This document shows, piece after piece, positions 32,059-43,600 of a stretch of DNA of 64,000 nucleotides (position 1 is its first letter; each line of letters starts with the position of its first letter). Under the pieces are notes generated by a model. It was given only the letters and a program-made list of their open reading frames with translations, was not told the origin of the DNA and searched no databases. The DNA is from Tricholoma matsutake (lineage: Eukaryota; Basidiomycota; Agaricomycetes; Agaricales; Tricholomataceae). The DNA lies in contig AP026547.1 of assembly GCA_026075535.2 (NCBI GenBank), forward strand, positions 3,782,001 through 3,846,000, in the 5' to 3' direction. The translations under genes were made by a program, and so were the position numbers.

Positions 32059-32104
32059 AAAAAAAAAAAAAATGGGCATATATGTGGAGGGGTGGTACCC
32101 CTTT

Positions 32105-32941
32105 TTAGTAGCGATGCTGCTGTGCTCGAGGACCTCGAGGACGACGGCGACGTGCTGGGGACAAGGGTTCCTCAGATTGAGGCTCTGATTGAGCTGCTAG
32201 CATCGCCGCATAGGAAGCTCGAAAGGCTGCCGGAGATGTGAGATCGAGAGGTGACGCGGCAGCTGCTAGTTCTGCCAACATCGTCTCAGACAATCGCCAT
32301 GTGGCTGTGAATAATTCCCAAGCCATCTGACGCCATACGTTCCTCTCCGTAAGAGGGATGGCAGACACTCGGACGGTACCGATGAAAATTGTCATTGCCT
32401 CCAGTAGATGTAGAAAGCCATGAGAGGTGGCTGTTAATTCCACCCTCTCATCTCTCGACAACGGAGGCTCATCCTCCACCAACTCTGGGATGGTGGATGA
32501 ACCCGGTGAAGTGGGGAGGGGCGGCACAGATTGCTCCTGCTGCCCCTCTGGATAAAGGAGCTCGGCGATGCCGAGCTCCCGATTGTTGTTGGCCTTGAGC
32601 CCAAGCTCGAGAGCCAGATTACTCGTATCGTTGGCCACCTGCTGTGACCACAAGACGCGGTTTATAGTCTCCTGCGAGGCTAGCTCGGTGAGACCTGGGA
32701 TGAATTCAACGTCTCCGCTGATGGCAGAGTCGTCAACTTCTGATAGGTCAGAGGAGTCATCCTCCGACCATAGATTGTGGAGCTGGTTGTCCACATCAGA
32801 GTCCCATCCACCCAAAGAGATGTGACCGAACTCTGGGAGATAGTCGTCATTGAAGTCTGCAACGTCGAAATTGGAGTGTAAGAGGGGGTCGCTGTGCGCC
32901 ACCCGGTGTCGAATTTGTGCTCTACAGTTCACAGAGGGCAT
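32105..32941 (-). CDS. Element B ORF (278 aa), MPS subfamily, in B6
   Basis: Intact member of the second B-ORF subfamily. I start it at 32941 (MPSVNCRAQIRHRVAHSDP) by analogy with B2 and B8; an upstream in-frame ATG at 32980 also exists. The N-terminus differs from MPK-type proteins (FDVADFNDDYLPEFGH, GGWDSDVDNQLHNLW, an acidic DDSSDLSEVDD stretch). The C-terminal half matches them (ELGIAELLYPEG, IPELVEDEPPLSRDERVE, AMTIFIGTVRVSAIP, MAWELFTATWRLSETM, LDLTSPAAFRASYAAM, RRRRPRGPRAQQ). It is the only intact MPS-type ORF here. Function unknown. Confidence 0.78.
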   Translation of the reverse strand: MPSVNCRAQIRHRVAHSDPLLHSNFDVADFNDDYLPEFGHISLGGWDSDVDNQLHNLWSEDDSSDLSEVDDSAISGDVEFIPGLTELASQETINRVLWSQQVANDTSNLALELGLKANNNRELGIAELLYPEGQQEQSVPPLPTSPGSSTIPELVEDEPPLSRDERVELTATSHGFLHLLEAMTIFIGTVRVSAIPLTERNVWRQMAWELFTATWRLSETMLAELAAAASPLDLTSPAAFRASYAAMLAAQSEPQSEEPLSPARRRRPRGPRAQQHRY

Positions 32942-35900
32942 TGAGGATGATTTAGCAAAGTAGATGACAGTAGAAGTCAAGATACGTAGCGTGATAATGA
33001 TAACAGACGGTCCCTTATCTCAATTCCGGATCCACCCAATATAGCCTCCAATCGCTCCGAGGGGACAGACAGGCTGCACATCCTGCTGTCGAGTGGGAGA
33101 AGATCGAACCCGGGTCATACCACCCCAAAGGAGTGAGCACCGGAGGTGAGAAGTTGGTGGTGAGTAGCGGCCACCAGAGCGTCGACCTAGCCGTCAGGGG
33201 GCACCATCACCCGGCCCCTTTTAATGATGGTGTATTCCAATGGGTAGTCAGTGTAGCATGTCTCTAGTAGTAGAAACTCACAAAGCATGGAGGCTGGAAG
33301 CCCCCCAGGCAACCAGCAATCCAGTGAGAGTGTCCCTCCTCCTAAGCCAGACCTCCCCCAACTAAACGAATGCGACGACATGGGCGAGCGTTGAAGTAGG
33401 CATCCCACACCCACTCTGAGACCCCAGAGGGACCCAGACTACTCTTTCATTGACAACACTCACCTAGCCAGGATCCTCGAAGCCCAGGAGAACGAGGCAA
33501 ATAGCAGACACTGTCAGAAACAGTGCCCGAGGCATCCACAGAGATCGGATAGATGGATCCCTTAGCAAATCAAGCTACGCCTGGAGACGCTGAGAGCGTT
33601 CGTGATGGTGAAATCCGATCGAAAATCGGACAAGAATTGCAGTCTCGACGTTGCTACCAACGTCGAGCAGGAGTGTTTACCACTGTTTATGGTGGTTGTA
33701 ACAAGTCAAGGAGCGATGGCCCACTCCAGTCATCGCTAGCCATCTCCGTGTCCTGAATGACGTGGGAGGAGAGATTGTCGGCCACTTCATCAGCCCACGA
33801 AGTGGGTGTGGAAGGGGTAGCCGGAGGTGCAGGAGATGCAGTGGCATCCCTGGAAGATAATGCTGGCATGCTAAATCGCTGTGCTCGCAGAGTGACGATG
33901 CCCGCCCCATAGGGGGAGGGGGTTGGAGAGCCTCTTTGGGTCCTGTGAGGGCCCACTGAGGGAGCGTTCTGTGTGGATCTGTGGCTCGAAGAGAGCCACA
34001 GGGAATCAATTGGGTCGTCGCCAGGAGTTCTGGGCATACCGGATCTGGAAGGTCCCCCCTCGTCCATCGCCTCGCCCGATCTCCCCCCTCTTCTAGAATA
34101 AGAATCTGACATGTGTTGGTAAGATGCTGGATATACCGGATCACTGAGATCGAGGACGGATTGAGCTACAAAGGTTGAAAATGGTGTCGACGAAGATTTT
34201 TGTGGCTGTGCACATCGCGGTAAGAAGACAAGAAGCGAGTGGAGGATGAGCCTTCGTTGTGGAGAGATGAGAGGGTGGAAATAACATCCACCTCTCATGG
34301 CTTTCTACACTTACTGGAGGCTATGACGATCTTCATTGGTACCGTCCGAGTATCCGCCGTTCCGCTCATAGGAATCCATGGCGCCAGATGGCCTGGGAAC
34401 TATTCACAACCACCTGGCGATTGTCTGAGCCAATGTCGGCAGAACTAGCAGCTGCCGGATTGCCTCTCGATCTCACATCACCGGCAGCCTTCAGGGCTTC
34501 CTACGCGGCTAGGCAGGCAGCTCATGCAGAGCTCCATCATGAGGAACCCTCATCCTCATCACAACGCCATCATCCTCAAGGTCCTCGGAGACAGCCACAC
34601 CGCAACCAATAGGGGAACACCCCTCCACAACCACGCCCACCAAATAATTGGTGGCCGATATTGGGAGAGTGACATGTTGTCGCTTCCCTCCACTTTCCCC
34701 CCGCTACGGGGGGGACATTGTCATCGAGTGCATGCACATGTCGGCATTTGCTCGAAGGGGGGCCTTAGCCCCCTGCCTACGGTAGTTCCGGTGAATAACC
34801 AGGTGAACAACCAGCTACCACATCTCTGTCACTCATGCACAAGCACGGTGATGGTCCACCCCATTCGTCCAGGGTGGTCAATCCTCGTTGGCTGGAAGTA
34901 GGCTATCGGTTATTCCTCCTGCAAGGGGGGATTTACGGTGAATTGACACCACTGCGCCTGATCTGACTTCGGTTGGATATGTGGCCGGGGGACCGGTTGG
35001 TACCAGCGGGCAATCTAATGGCTAGCTTTGGGAGGGGGAGGCTCCCCCTCCAGATTATTGCCTTTCCTGGGTGAGAGGCCAACGTCTGTGGCACTGCCCA
35101 CCTAAAGTGGCTAAAACGAGGACCTGGGTAGGATATGGGCAAGGGGAAGCATAGTTATAGTAGTACCCAAGTTTGTATCCGGCTCCGCAGACTGCGAATG
35201 AGCCCCGCGTTGTAAATTGTTGACCCAAAAAAAACAAAAAAAAAAGGCGACAATGCTGGTTTTGAGCCCTTTGGCCCAGCCTGCTCTAACAAGATGGGTA
35301 AGGTAGATTCCTGCATCCTCAGTGGAATGCTGGGCGACACCCCCAAACTGATTTTGCTCGAAGGCCTCGTGTGCGACACGGTCGAACTGAAGTTGCCTAG
35401 ACAACATCTTTTTGACTAATTTGCCCAGAGTGTTCAGTAGCACGATGGGCCTGAACAACTTTGGAGTGGAGTAATTAGGTTCTGGCTTCGGGATGATAAC
35501 CGACAGGGATTCCTTAAAGTGAGCTGGCCAGTGGCCAGCAGTGATGCACGCCTCAGCAATGCGGGTAATGAGCCCTGCCACTTCTGGGTTGCTGCACCAG
35601 TGTTTTAGGTGCGACCACATAACATGATCAGGACCTGGAGCGGAATGGGAAGAACATGCATTTAGCGCTTCTTTCATTTCCGTGACGGAGAACAGGATCC
35701 AGGCCCTTTCAGGCACCTGATCGAGTTCATCAAGAATGCTCAGATTGACTACTTGATCTGAAGCAGCATTGTAGGACCCATCAAGGGCAGCCCAGTGAGA
35801 ATCCAGATTGTTGCAGGGTTCTCCCCGATAGGAGATTGCCTTGTACGACGGGAGGTTACGTTGACAAGTCCAGGACATCAAATCCCAGGGTTGTCTATTC

Positions 35901-37274
35901 ATTGTAGCCACTTCTTGGATACGGTCATCGAAAAAGTCACGCTTTGCGTGTTGCATGACTTTCCTGTAGTGCTTCCAGTCCTCCTCGTCCCGGGAGGCTC
36001 TGTAAGCGTCTAGAGCGCCACTGCATTCATCTGTCCACCAACCTTTGGACAACTTGCCGAGGTGAGATTCCTTGGCATGGTTTTCCCATGCCTTGTTTAA
36101 AATCATTGATATTGCCGAGAGGACATCATTGATTTCTGCCGATGTATCTCCATGCCGGTTTAGCCATGGAGTTAAAGCAGAGGAGACAGCATCTCGATAT
36201 GATGCTTCCTCCTTGGATCCTTTTTTGATGGACCACTTGGTAACTGGAACCAACGATCCCGGGCCAGGTAGCACTAACGTCAGGGGGGCGTGGTCAGACG
36301 TCCCCCTGGCTTCAGGTACAATCTCACAGTACAATACGAATCTAAGATCCGTAGGTACGAACATCAGGTCGATTACCCTGGGGTGAAGGCCCTGTTGAGG
36401 GGGGAAGTGGGTGGGGCCCTCCACTACTGGTAGGGCTCTAGTCAGGCCTAATGCCGTAGCTGTTTCCACTAAGTGGTCAGCATGGATGGAGTGTTCAGGC
36501 CCCTGGGGGTCCCAGGAGGCATGCCTCATGTTGAAATTGCCACACATGAAGTGCAAGCATGGGATCATCATGACGTTCTCAAATAAGAGCGTGATGGCTG
36601 AGTGTTGGCTATCCGAGTAGACATTTTTTTTTTTTTTTTTTTTTGGGTCAACAATTTATAACGTGGGGCTCGATCGCAGTCCGTGGGTCAAGATACAAAC
36701 AAGGTACTACTAAGACTACGCATTCCCTATGTCCGCATCCCACACCAGGTCCCTTGCAGAAGCCACGTTATGGCGGGCGTACCAGCATTGTCCTCTCAGA
36801 CAGGAAAGGCAATATTCTGTAGGGGAGGGGCCCCCCCCACAAAGGCTAGCCGTTAGTTCGCCGTCTGGTGCTATCTCGGTCCCCCCGGCCACATATCCAA
36901 CCGAAGTCAGATCAGGCGCAAGCAGTGTCAATTCACCGTAAGTCCTCCCTTGCGGGAAGAGTAACCGTCTTTCACCAGACAACGAGGATTGACCACCCCA
37001 GGTGAGTGAGGTGGACCATCACTGTGTCCATGCACAAGTGACAGTGACAAGGCAGCTGGTTGTTCACCGGAACTGCCGTAGCTGGTTATTCACCGGAGCT
37101 ACTGTAGGTAGGGGGTCGAGGCCCCCCCCTCGAGCAAATGCTACTCTGAGCATGCACTCGGTGACATCATCCCCCCTGCAGTGGGGGGAAGGTAAAGGGC
37201 GGCGACATATTGTCACCATCCTGACAACAGCCCTGGTGGGCAGTGAAGAGAAGGGGAGGTCCCCTTCTTCAAGC

Positions 37275-38099
37275 TCAGTGTGGTCGTTGGCAGGGGCCAC
37301 GAGGACGTCGACGCTGTTCCGGGGACAAGGGTTCCTCGGTTGGAGGCTCTGCCACTGGTGGAGCAGACTGAGCCGTCTGCATCGCCGCATAGGAAGCCTG
37401 GAAGGCTGCTGGAGACGTAAGGTCAAGGGGAGCTGATGCCGCGCGAAGCGACTCCATCATGCTCCCTGAAAATCGCCAGGTGGTGGTGAAGAGCTCCCAC
37501 GCCATCTGACGCCAAGAGTTCCTGTCATTGAGAGGAACCGCGGACACTCGGACGGTACCTACAAAGGAGGTCATCATGTCCAGTAAATGTAACATGGCAT
37601 CAGAGGTGGCTTTGATTTCCAGCCTCTGATCCCTAGATAATGGCACTTCGTCCTCCACCAGCTTGGGGATGGGGGGCCAAGGCGGTAGCGGGGCAGGGGA
37701 TGCCTCCGGATAAAGGAGCTCAGCGATGCTGAGCTCCTGTGAATATATATCCTCCTTTGGGAGGCTACGAGCCCAGCGCTTGTGTTTGACGTCGACACCA
37801 AGTGCCCATCGTACACGATCGATCGTTTTCCTCGAGGAGACCCTAGGCCCCCCCTCGGCAAAAATGAGAGCCTCTTGCATGGCAAGAGAGTCGTCATCGT
37901 CATCATCGTTAGGGTCGGAGAGGTCTTCCCTGGCCCATAGATCTCTAGCTGCCTTGAGAGCAGCTGCTACCTCCGATTCGTCTTGCACGAACCGGGTGTC
38001 ATAGTCTTGGACGCCATCATCAAAGATGCCGCCCGTGATTGAAATGGGGTCGCATAGACCCCGATGTGGTGGTTAGCCTCTGGTTCGCCATTTGGGCAT
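37275..38099 (-). pseudogene. Element B ORF in B7, MPK subfamily, early stop
   Basis: The family start is at 38099 (MPKWRTRG) and a TAA follows as codon 9 (38075-38073). After that the frame is open to 37275. It has the acidic N-terminus (FVQDESEVAAAL, a DDDDDD run), WALGVDVKHKRWARS, ELSIAELLYPEASPAPLP, SFVGTVRVSAVP, MAWELFTTTWRFSG, a ten-residue insertion rich in P and E, and a shortened basic tail. It is the most divergent MPK-type protein in the window. Confidence 0.78.
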
Positions 38100-38721
38100 T
38101 GAGAGTGTGTGTGTTAGTGCTAGTAGATGATGGTAAGAATCAAAATACGCAGCGTGGAATCGATAACGGCTGGTCCCTTATCTACATTCCGGGTCCACCC
38201 GATACAGCCTCTGAATGCTCCGAGGGGGCGAGCAAGCCACACATCCTGCTGCCTAGTGGGAGAAGATCGAACCCGGGTCATACCACCCTAGAAGAGTGAG
38301 CACCAGAGGTAGAGGGATGGTGGTGAGAAGCGGCCACCAAGGTGTAGACCTAGCCACCAGGGGGCACCATCATCCGGCCCCTTTTAGCAATGGTGTATTC
38401 CAATGGGTAGTCAGTGTAGCATGTCTCTAGTAGTAGAAACTCACAGAGCATGGAGGCAGGAAGCCTCAAAGACACCCAGCAGTCCAGTAAGAACATCCTT
38501 CCCCCTAAGCCAGACCTCCCCCAGCTAAGCGAGTGCTTCTACTTGGGCGAGCGTTGAAGCAGGCATCCCACACCCACTCTAAGCCCCCATAGGGGTCGCT
38601 TCTTGTCTCCTTACCGCGACGTGCACAGCCACAAAAACTTTCGTCGACACTGTTTTCACACTTTGCAGCTCAATCCGTCCTTGATCCCAGCGATCCGGTA
38701 TAACCAGCGTCTTACCAACGC

Positions 38722-40638
38722 ATGTCTGATTCGTATTCTAGAAGTAGGGGGAGATCGGGTGAGGCGATGGACGAGGGGGGACCCTCTAGATCCGGTACGC
38801 CCAGAACTCCTGGCGACGACCCCATTGATTCCCTGCGGCTCTCCTCGAGCCGCAGATCCACACAGATTGCCCCCTCAGTGGGCCCACACAGGACCCAAAG
38901 AGGATCTCCAACCCCCTCCCCCTATGGGGCGGGCACAGTAACCCCGCGGGCACAGCGCTTCAGCGTGCCAGCGTTATCTTCCAGGGATGCGACTGCGTCT
39001 CCTGCACCACCTGCTACCCCTTCTACACCCGCTTCGTGGGCTGATGAAGTGGCCGACAACCTCTCTACCCACGTCATTCAGGACACGGAGATGGCTAGCG
39101 ATGACTGGAGCGGACCCCAGACCTTCGCCAGTGACCTGGGAGAGTATGCTAATGGATTCCGAGTTGTCCTTAACAGGACGGGATCTAGACGACCTACTGC
39201 TGAAGAACGGCAGCTCATAGCGGAACAATTGGGCTCGGTGCTGGCAGCAGCTGCCGAGGCTGGCTTGGATCGAAACTCTGGAAACGCCACGCTCCGGAGC
39301 GCGATAGACAGAATGGCTGGAGGCAGCAAACGACCCAGGTCAGGCGCTGTCACCAGTGATCCTAACGACGTCCCAAGGACGGAGTATCTGGAGGGATGGG
39401 ATGGGCAACGCCCCCCCCCTCACAAATCTTCGAGGACTCGAGGCCCGAAAGGGGCTCGACCTCTTCCTAAACCCCCAACAGGGGGTGTCTCTTCATCATG
39501 GGGTCGAGGACCGCCTCCCCCTGTGAATTGGTCCACCAAGCCTTCGGGCAGGGGAACCTTTGCTCAGGTCGCCCGCTTTCCTGGAGGGCGAGCACCTAAC
39601 ACTTCCATGGATGGCCTGGTGCGACTAGCCAAGGCCTTCCCTGAACTTCCGACCGATAAGCTGGCTGACATACAGCAGCATGTTGGTCCCTCCAGACCGA
39701 AGGCTGCAAAGCCCTCTCCTACTGTCCATGGACCGTCGAGACGACAGGTCCTGGTGCACGTTCGTCCCCCTCTTGGGGTGGAAACGAACCCTGCCGACTT
39801 CTTGGATCATGTCCGAGTCACTCTCGGTCTGCACCACTCTAAACTAGTGGCCCAGTCCGCATCAATGCATGCTGGTAATCTATCAGTAGCTACAGACGTT
39901 GTGGCCTCGGAAGAGGACCTTCGTTGTTTCAAGGAGGCTGCCCACAAGGCGTTCCCCTTCGCGCTGCAAGTAGACGCAGCGTTACCCACTTCCACATCGT
40001 ACCTCAAATTGGTCGATGTGCCATTCGTCGCTAACGACAAGGCGCTCATGCCTGACGTCGTCGTTGCTCACTTAGGGAAGTCCGGGATATCGGACCTCGC
40101 AGTGTTACAAGTCCCCCCCCGGGTAGTACGTGATTCGAAGATGTCGGATACGTGCACCGTCTATCTTAACATCGCTGACTCAGTTAGTGGTGCACGAGCC
40201 AAGGCTCTTATCGGTCGGGGCGTTCAATTTGGACGCTACGTCGCTTATATTAGGGCTGCTAGGGCGAACCCTGGATTGCCCATGTGCCAACGGTGCTGGA
40301 AGTGGGGTCATCCCACCCAGGCATGCAGAGCTCCGCAGACCAAATGTCCGATCTGCGCAGGTCCACACCGCAAGGAGCACCATCGTGCCCTTGCAGGGTG
40401 TTGCAAGGGAAACGCCAAGGCGAACCCTCCTGTCCCAGCTACCCCAGAGGGGACAGCTTGTCCTCACCCGGCTAGGTGTATAAACTGCCGGAAAAACCAC
40501 GCATCGGATGATCGTCGATGCAACTTCTGGCGACATCGCTTTGACCGTGACTGGATCAAAGCTCGCTATGACGAGGTGAGTGCGAGACGCAACTCTCGCT
40601 CCCCTCTTTCTTACCATCCCGCAGGATGCGGTGGCTGA
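38722..40638 (+). CDS. LINE-A ORF1 of A7 (638 aa)
   Basis: Gag-like ORF1 starting MSDSYSRSRGRSGEAMDEGG. Layout as in A5: Ser/Pro/Arg-rich N-terminus, helical segment (EYANGFRVVLNRTG, PTAEERQLIAEQL), NPADFLDHVRVTLGLHHSK, and knuckles CQRCWKWGHPTQAC, CPICAGPHRKEHH and CINCRKNH. It stops one codon or two earlier than A5 because GGC-CGA became GGC-TGA at 40636; the usual TAA follows six bases on at 40642. The zinc-knuckle region is complete, so the protein may still be functional. Confidence 0.88.
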   Translation: MSDSYSRSRGRSGEAMDEGGPSRSGTPRTPGDDPIDSLRLSSSRRSTQIAPSVGPHRTQRGSPTPSPYGAGTVTPRAQRFSVPALSSRDATASPAPPATPSTPASWADEVADNLSTHVIQDTEMASDDWSGPQTFASDLGEYANGFRVVLNRTGSRRPTAEERQLIAEQLGSVLAAAAEAGLDRNSGNATLRSAIDRMAGGSKRPRSGAVTSDPNDVPRTEYLEGWDGQRPPPHKSSRTRGPKGARPLPKPPTGGVSSSWGRGPPPPVNWSTKPSGRGTFAQVARFPGGRAPNTSMDGLVRLAKAFPELPTDKLADIQQHVGPSRPKAAKPSPTVHGPSRRQVLVHVRPPLGVETNPADFLDHVRVTLGLHHSKLVAQSASMHAGNLSVATDVVASEEDLRCFKEAAHKAFPFALQVDAALPTSTSYLKLVDVPFVANDKALMPDVVVAHLGKSGISDLAVLQVPPRVVRDSKMSDTCTVYLNIADSVSGARAKALIGRGVQFGRYVAYIRAARANPGLPMCQRCWKWGHPTQACRAPQTKCPICAGPHRKEHHRALAGCCKGNAKANPPVPATPEGTACPHPARCINCRKNHASDDRRCNFWRHRFDRDWIKARYDEVSARRNSRSPLSYHPAGCGG

Positions 40639-40644
40639 ACGTAA

Positions 40645-43600
40645 ATGAGGGATAGACTTAGATCTACGCCACAGTTACGAATATTTAGTCAAAATGTAAA
40701 CCGTAATTGGGGGTACATGGACTCTTTACTGGCTGATTTCGTAGATGATTACGATTTGCTTTTCATCCAAGAGCCGCCCTGGTGATTGATAAGACACGCC
40801 CCTTCTGCCCACAACAGGGAAGGGGAGGAAGTCATAGGCGCACCGATGAGCCCAAATTGGGGAACGTTAGTGCGCCCCTCGGGTATTGACTCCCCTCCAC
40901 GTGTTGCTGTTTATTTCGCGAACAGCATCGCTAATCTAAGACCAGGTCTCAGACGAGACCTGATCGATAATTGTGATATCCTCCTTTTCTCACTGGGAAT
41001 AGGGGAGGACGTCATGCTACTCGCCAACGTCTACTCAGACAGCCAACACTCCGCCATTACGCTCCTCTTTGAGAGGGTCATGACGATCCCACGCCTACAC
41101 TTCATGTGTGGCGACTTTAACGTGAGGCATGCATCCTGGGACCCCCAGGGGCCTGAGCACTCAATTCACGCTGACCACTTAGTGGAAACAGCCACGGCAT
41201 TAGGCCTGACTAGAGCCCTACCAGTAGTGGAGGGCCCTACCCATTTTCCCCCTCAACAGGGCCTTCACCCCACGGTGATCGACCTGATGTTCGTACCCAC
41301 AGATCTTAGATTTGTATTGTACTGCGAGATCGTACCTGAAGCCAGGGGAACGTCTGACCACGCTCCCCTGACGTTAGTGCTGCCTGGCCCGGGATCTCTG
41401 GTTCCGGTCACCAAGTGGTCCATCAAAAAAGGATCCGAGGAGGAAGCGTCATATCGTGATGCTGTCTCCTCCGCTCTAGATCTGTGGCTAAACTGGCACG
41501 GAGAAACGTCGGCAGAAATCGATGACGTCGTCTCGGCGATATCAACGATTTTAAACAAGGCATGGGAAAACCATGCCAAGGAATCTCGCCTCGGCAAGTC
41601 GTCCAAAGGTTGGTGGACAGACGAATGCAGCGGCGCCCTAGACGCGTACAGGGCTTCTCGGGATGGGGAAGACTGGAAGCTTTACAGGAAAGTCATGTGA
41701 CAAGCAAAGCGTGCCTTTTTTGATGACCGTATCCAAGAAGTGGCTACAATGAATAGACGACCCTGGGACTTAATGTCCTGGACTCGTCAACGCAACCTCC
41801 CATCGTATGAGGCTATCTCCTATCGGGGAGAACCCTGCAACGATCTGGACTCGCTGTGGGCTGCCCTTGATGGGTCTTATAATGCTGCCTCAGATCGAGT
41901 GGTCGATCTGAGCATTCTTGATGAACTCGACCCTGTGCCTGAAAGGGTCTGGATCCCATTCTCTGTCACGGAAATGAAAGAAGCGCTAAACGCATGTTCT
42001 TCCCGTTCCGCTCCAGGTCCTGATCATGTTACATGGTCGCACCTTAAACACTGGTGTAGCAACCCAGAGGTGGCAGGGCTTATCACCCGCATCGCTGAGG
42101 CATGCATCACTGCAGGCCATTGGCCAGCTCATTTTAAGGAATCCCTGTTGGTTATTATCCCGAAGCCAGGGAAACCTAATTATTCTACCCCTAAGTCGTT
42201 CAGACCCATCGTGCTTCTGAACACTCTGGGTAAATTAGTCGAAAAGATGTTGTCCAGACGACTTCAATTTGACGGCGTCGCACACGAGGCCTTCGAGCAG
42301 AATCAGTTCGGAGGTGTCGCCCAGCGTTCCACTGAGGATGCAGGAATATACCTCACTCATCTTGTCAGGGCAGGATGGGCCAAAGGACTTAAGACAAGTG
42401 TTGTCACTTTCGACATCGCTCAATTCTTCCCCTCCTTGAACCACCAAGTTCTGTTGGAGATCATCTCTCGGTCGGGGTTCCCTGCGCAAGTAGTGAACTT
42501 CTTCCGGTCTTACCTGGTCGGTCGCAAGACGACCTACAAATGGAATGCTTTCTCATCGGGCTCCTTTGCAGCAGATGTGAGAGTGGGACAAGGTTCTGCC
42601 CTGTCCCCTGTCTTATCGGCGTTATATTTGACGCCCATCATGAAGCTCTTCAGAAGAAGCGAAATCGGCAGAGATGTCGATCTCATGTCGCATGTGGACG
42701 ATGGCACCCTCATCGCCCGCTCCCCACAGTTGGAGGACAACCTCCCCCTTCTAAAGAAAGCGTATGGCTGGATCTTCCAGACATTCACCTCCCTCGGACT
42801 GGTCCTCGAACATGACAAGTCCGAGATATTCCACTTTTCAAGGGCGAGGAGATTCACTCCCTTACCCATCGATCTTGGTTTCGCCCCTTACACGGGTAAT
42901 ACCCCTCTCAAACCCAAGGTCACCTGGAGGTACCTCAGATTCTTCTTTGACCGTAAGCTCTCCTTCAAGGAGCATACACGATTCTACTCCACCAAAGCTC
43001 TCACCACTGCGAGGGCGATGGGAATGCTGGGCAATTCTGTCAGAGGGCTAACCCCTATGCAGAAACGCCTACTCTACCGTTCGTGCGTCGTACCTATTAT
43101 GACATACGGACTCAGATTATGGCACTTCAAAGGCGCTTGCGTCAAAGGTGTCATCAAGACGTTGGCCCAAGTGCAGTCCATCGCTGCACGTTGGATCCTC
43201 GGTGCATTCAGAACCACCCCAATTGGGGGCCTGGAAAGTATCGCTGGACTGCTGCCTATGCAGCTGTTACTGCGTCGCTTAGTTGACAGAGGGGTATTCA
43301 GAACCCCTCTACTGGCTCCATCACACCCCCTAAGAGCGATCTTAGGGCCTAATCACGTCGGCACCACCCACTCTCATGAGCTTGGACTCTGGGGAGGGAA
43401 CGTGCTCGACACACTCACCCTGCAAGGGCCGTCTGTCGCTTCGGCTGCAGCCTTGGCCCTCGTACCAGGCGATGAATTTGACCCCTTTGGGGAAGAAAAC
43501 ACACCTGGAAACAGAGTGAAGGATTTATTCCCCACTCGCTTCTCCTCTCATCGTCTCACCTCTAAGGAGGATGGAGCAAAGAATTCTTATAGGAGTGACC

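Larger units (their letters stand above)
25609..32072 (+). mobile_element. LINE-A copy A5, full length (6464 bp)
   Basis: A complete LINE-A: 128-nt 5' UTR starting (CA)TCGCCTCTTGTC, ORF1, ORF2, a ~520-nt 3' UTR and 14 A. The TSD TGGGCATATATGT lies at 25596-25608 and 32073-32085. It landed in the 3' UTR of B6, about 20 bp past the B6 stop codon. This is the reference copy for the family here. Confidence 0.95.
24995..33717 (-). mobile_element. Element B copy B6, split by LINE A5
   Basis: The poly-T begins at 24995 with tail TTGTTGACCC. The 3' UTR runs 25010-25608, LINE A5 occupies 25609-32072, and the ORF and 5' UTR follow at 32086-33717. The 5' terminus CGCTCCTTGAC reads downward from about 33715. 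The TSD GGCCCACTCCAGTCAT lies at 24979-24994 and 33718-33733, in LINE A2 ORF1. Confidence 0.92.
11520..34112 (-). pseudogene. LINE-A ORF1 of A2, split by A3 and B6
   Basis: The gag-like ORF1 starts at 34112 (MSDSYSRRGGRSGEAMD). It runs to 33734, resumes at 24994-23537 and ends at 11593-11520. The central part keeps the proline- and serine-rich linker, the NPADFLDHVRATL region and the three zinc knuckles (CQRCWKWGHPTPAC, CPICAGPHRKEH, CVNCRKNH). The protein would bind LINE RNA and form the RNP. It is broken by LINE A3 and element B6, with additional stops near 24364 and 24770. Confidence 0.82.
7100..34238 (-). mobile_element. LINE-A copy A2, full length but interrupted
   Basis: The 3' poly-T is at 7098-7120. 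ORF2 and the ORF1 end run to 11593, LINE A3 occupies 11594-23524, ORF1 continues at 23537-24994, B6 (with A5) occupies 24995-33717, and 33734-34238 completes ORF1 and the 5' UTR. The 5' terminus is TCGCTTCTTGTC (34238 downward), the same as in A3 and A7, so the copy was full length. The TSD GTGGAGGATGAGCCTT lies at 7084-7099 and 34239-34254 within the B2 ORF. Confidence 0.9.
5882..34612 (+). pseudogene. Element B ORF in B2, in three pieces
   Basis: The pieces are 5882-6174, 6901-7099 and 34239-34612. The ORF starts MPSSNRRARPRHR, the second B-ORF subfamily. The first piece covers the acidic N-terminal half up to SQETINC, where B3 inserted. The second holds ELGIAELLYPEG, followed by an in-frame TAG. 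The third begins at VEDEPS and carries the TSHGFLHLLEAMTIFIGTVRVSAVP core, frame damage around 34365-34385, and the C-terminus (RRQPHRNQ-like). It is clearly non-functional. Several differences from intact copies are C-to-T or G-to-A. Confidence 0.8.
5578..35245 (+). mobile_element. Element B copy B2, shattered by nested insertions
   Basis: The surviving pieces are 5578-6174 (5' UTR and ORF start), 6901-7099 and 34255-35245. Their joined order matches a single B element. The interruptions are B3 and LINE A2 (with everything inside A2), plus LINE A1 at the left edge, which removes the B2 5' end from the window. The tail is TTGTTGACCC plus an A-run broken by one C (35227-35245). From 35246 the flank is LINE A6 ORF2, so B2 inserted into A6. 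Confidence 0.85.
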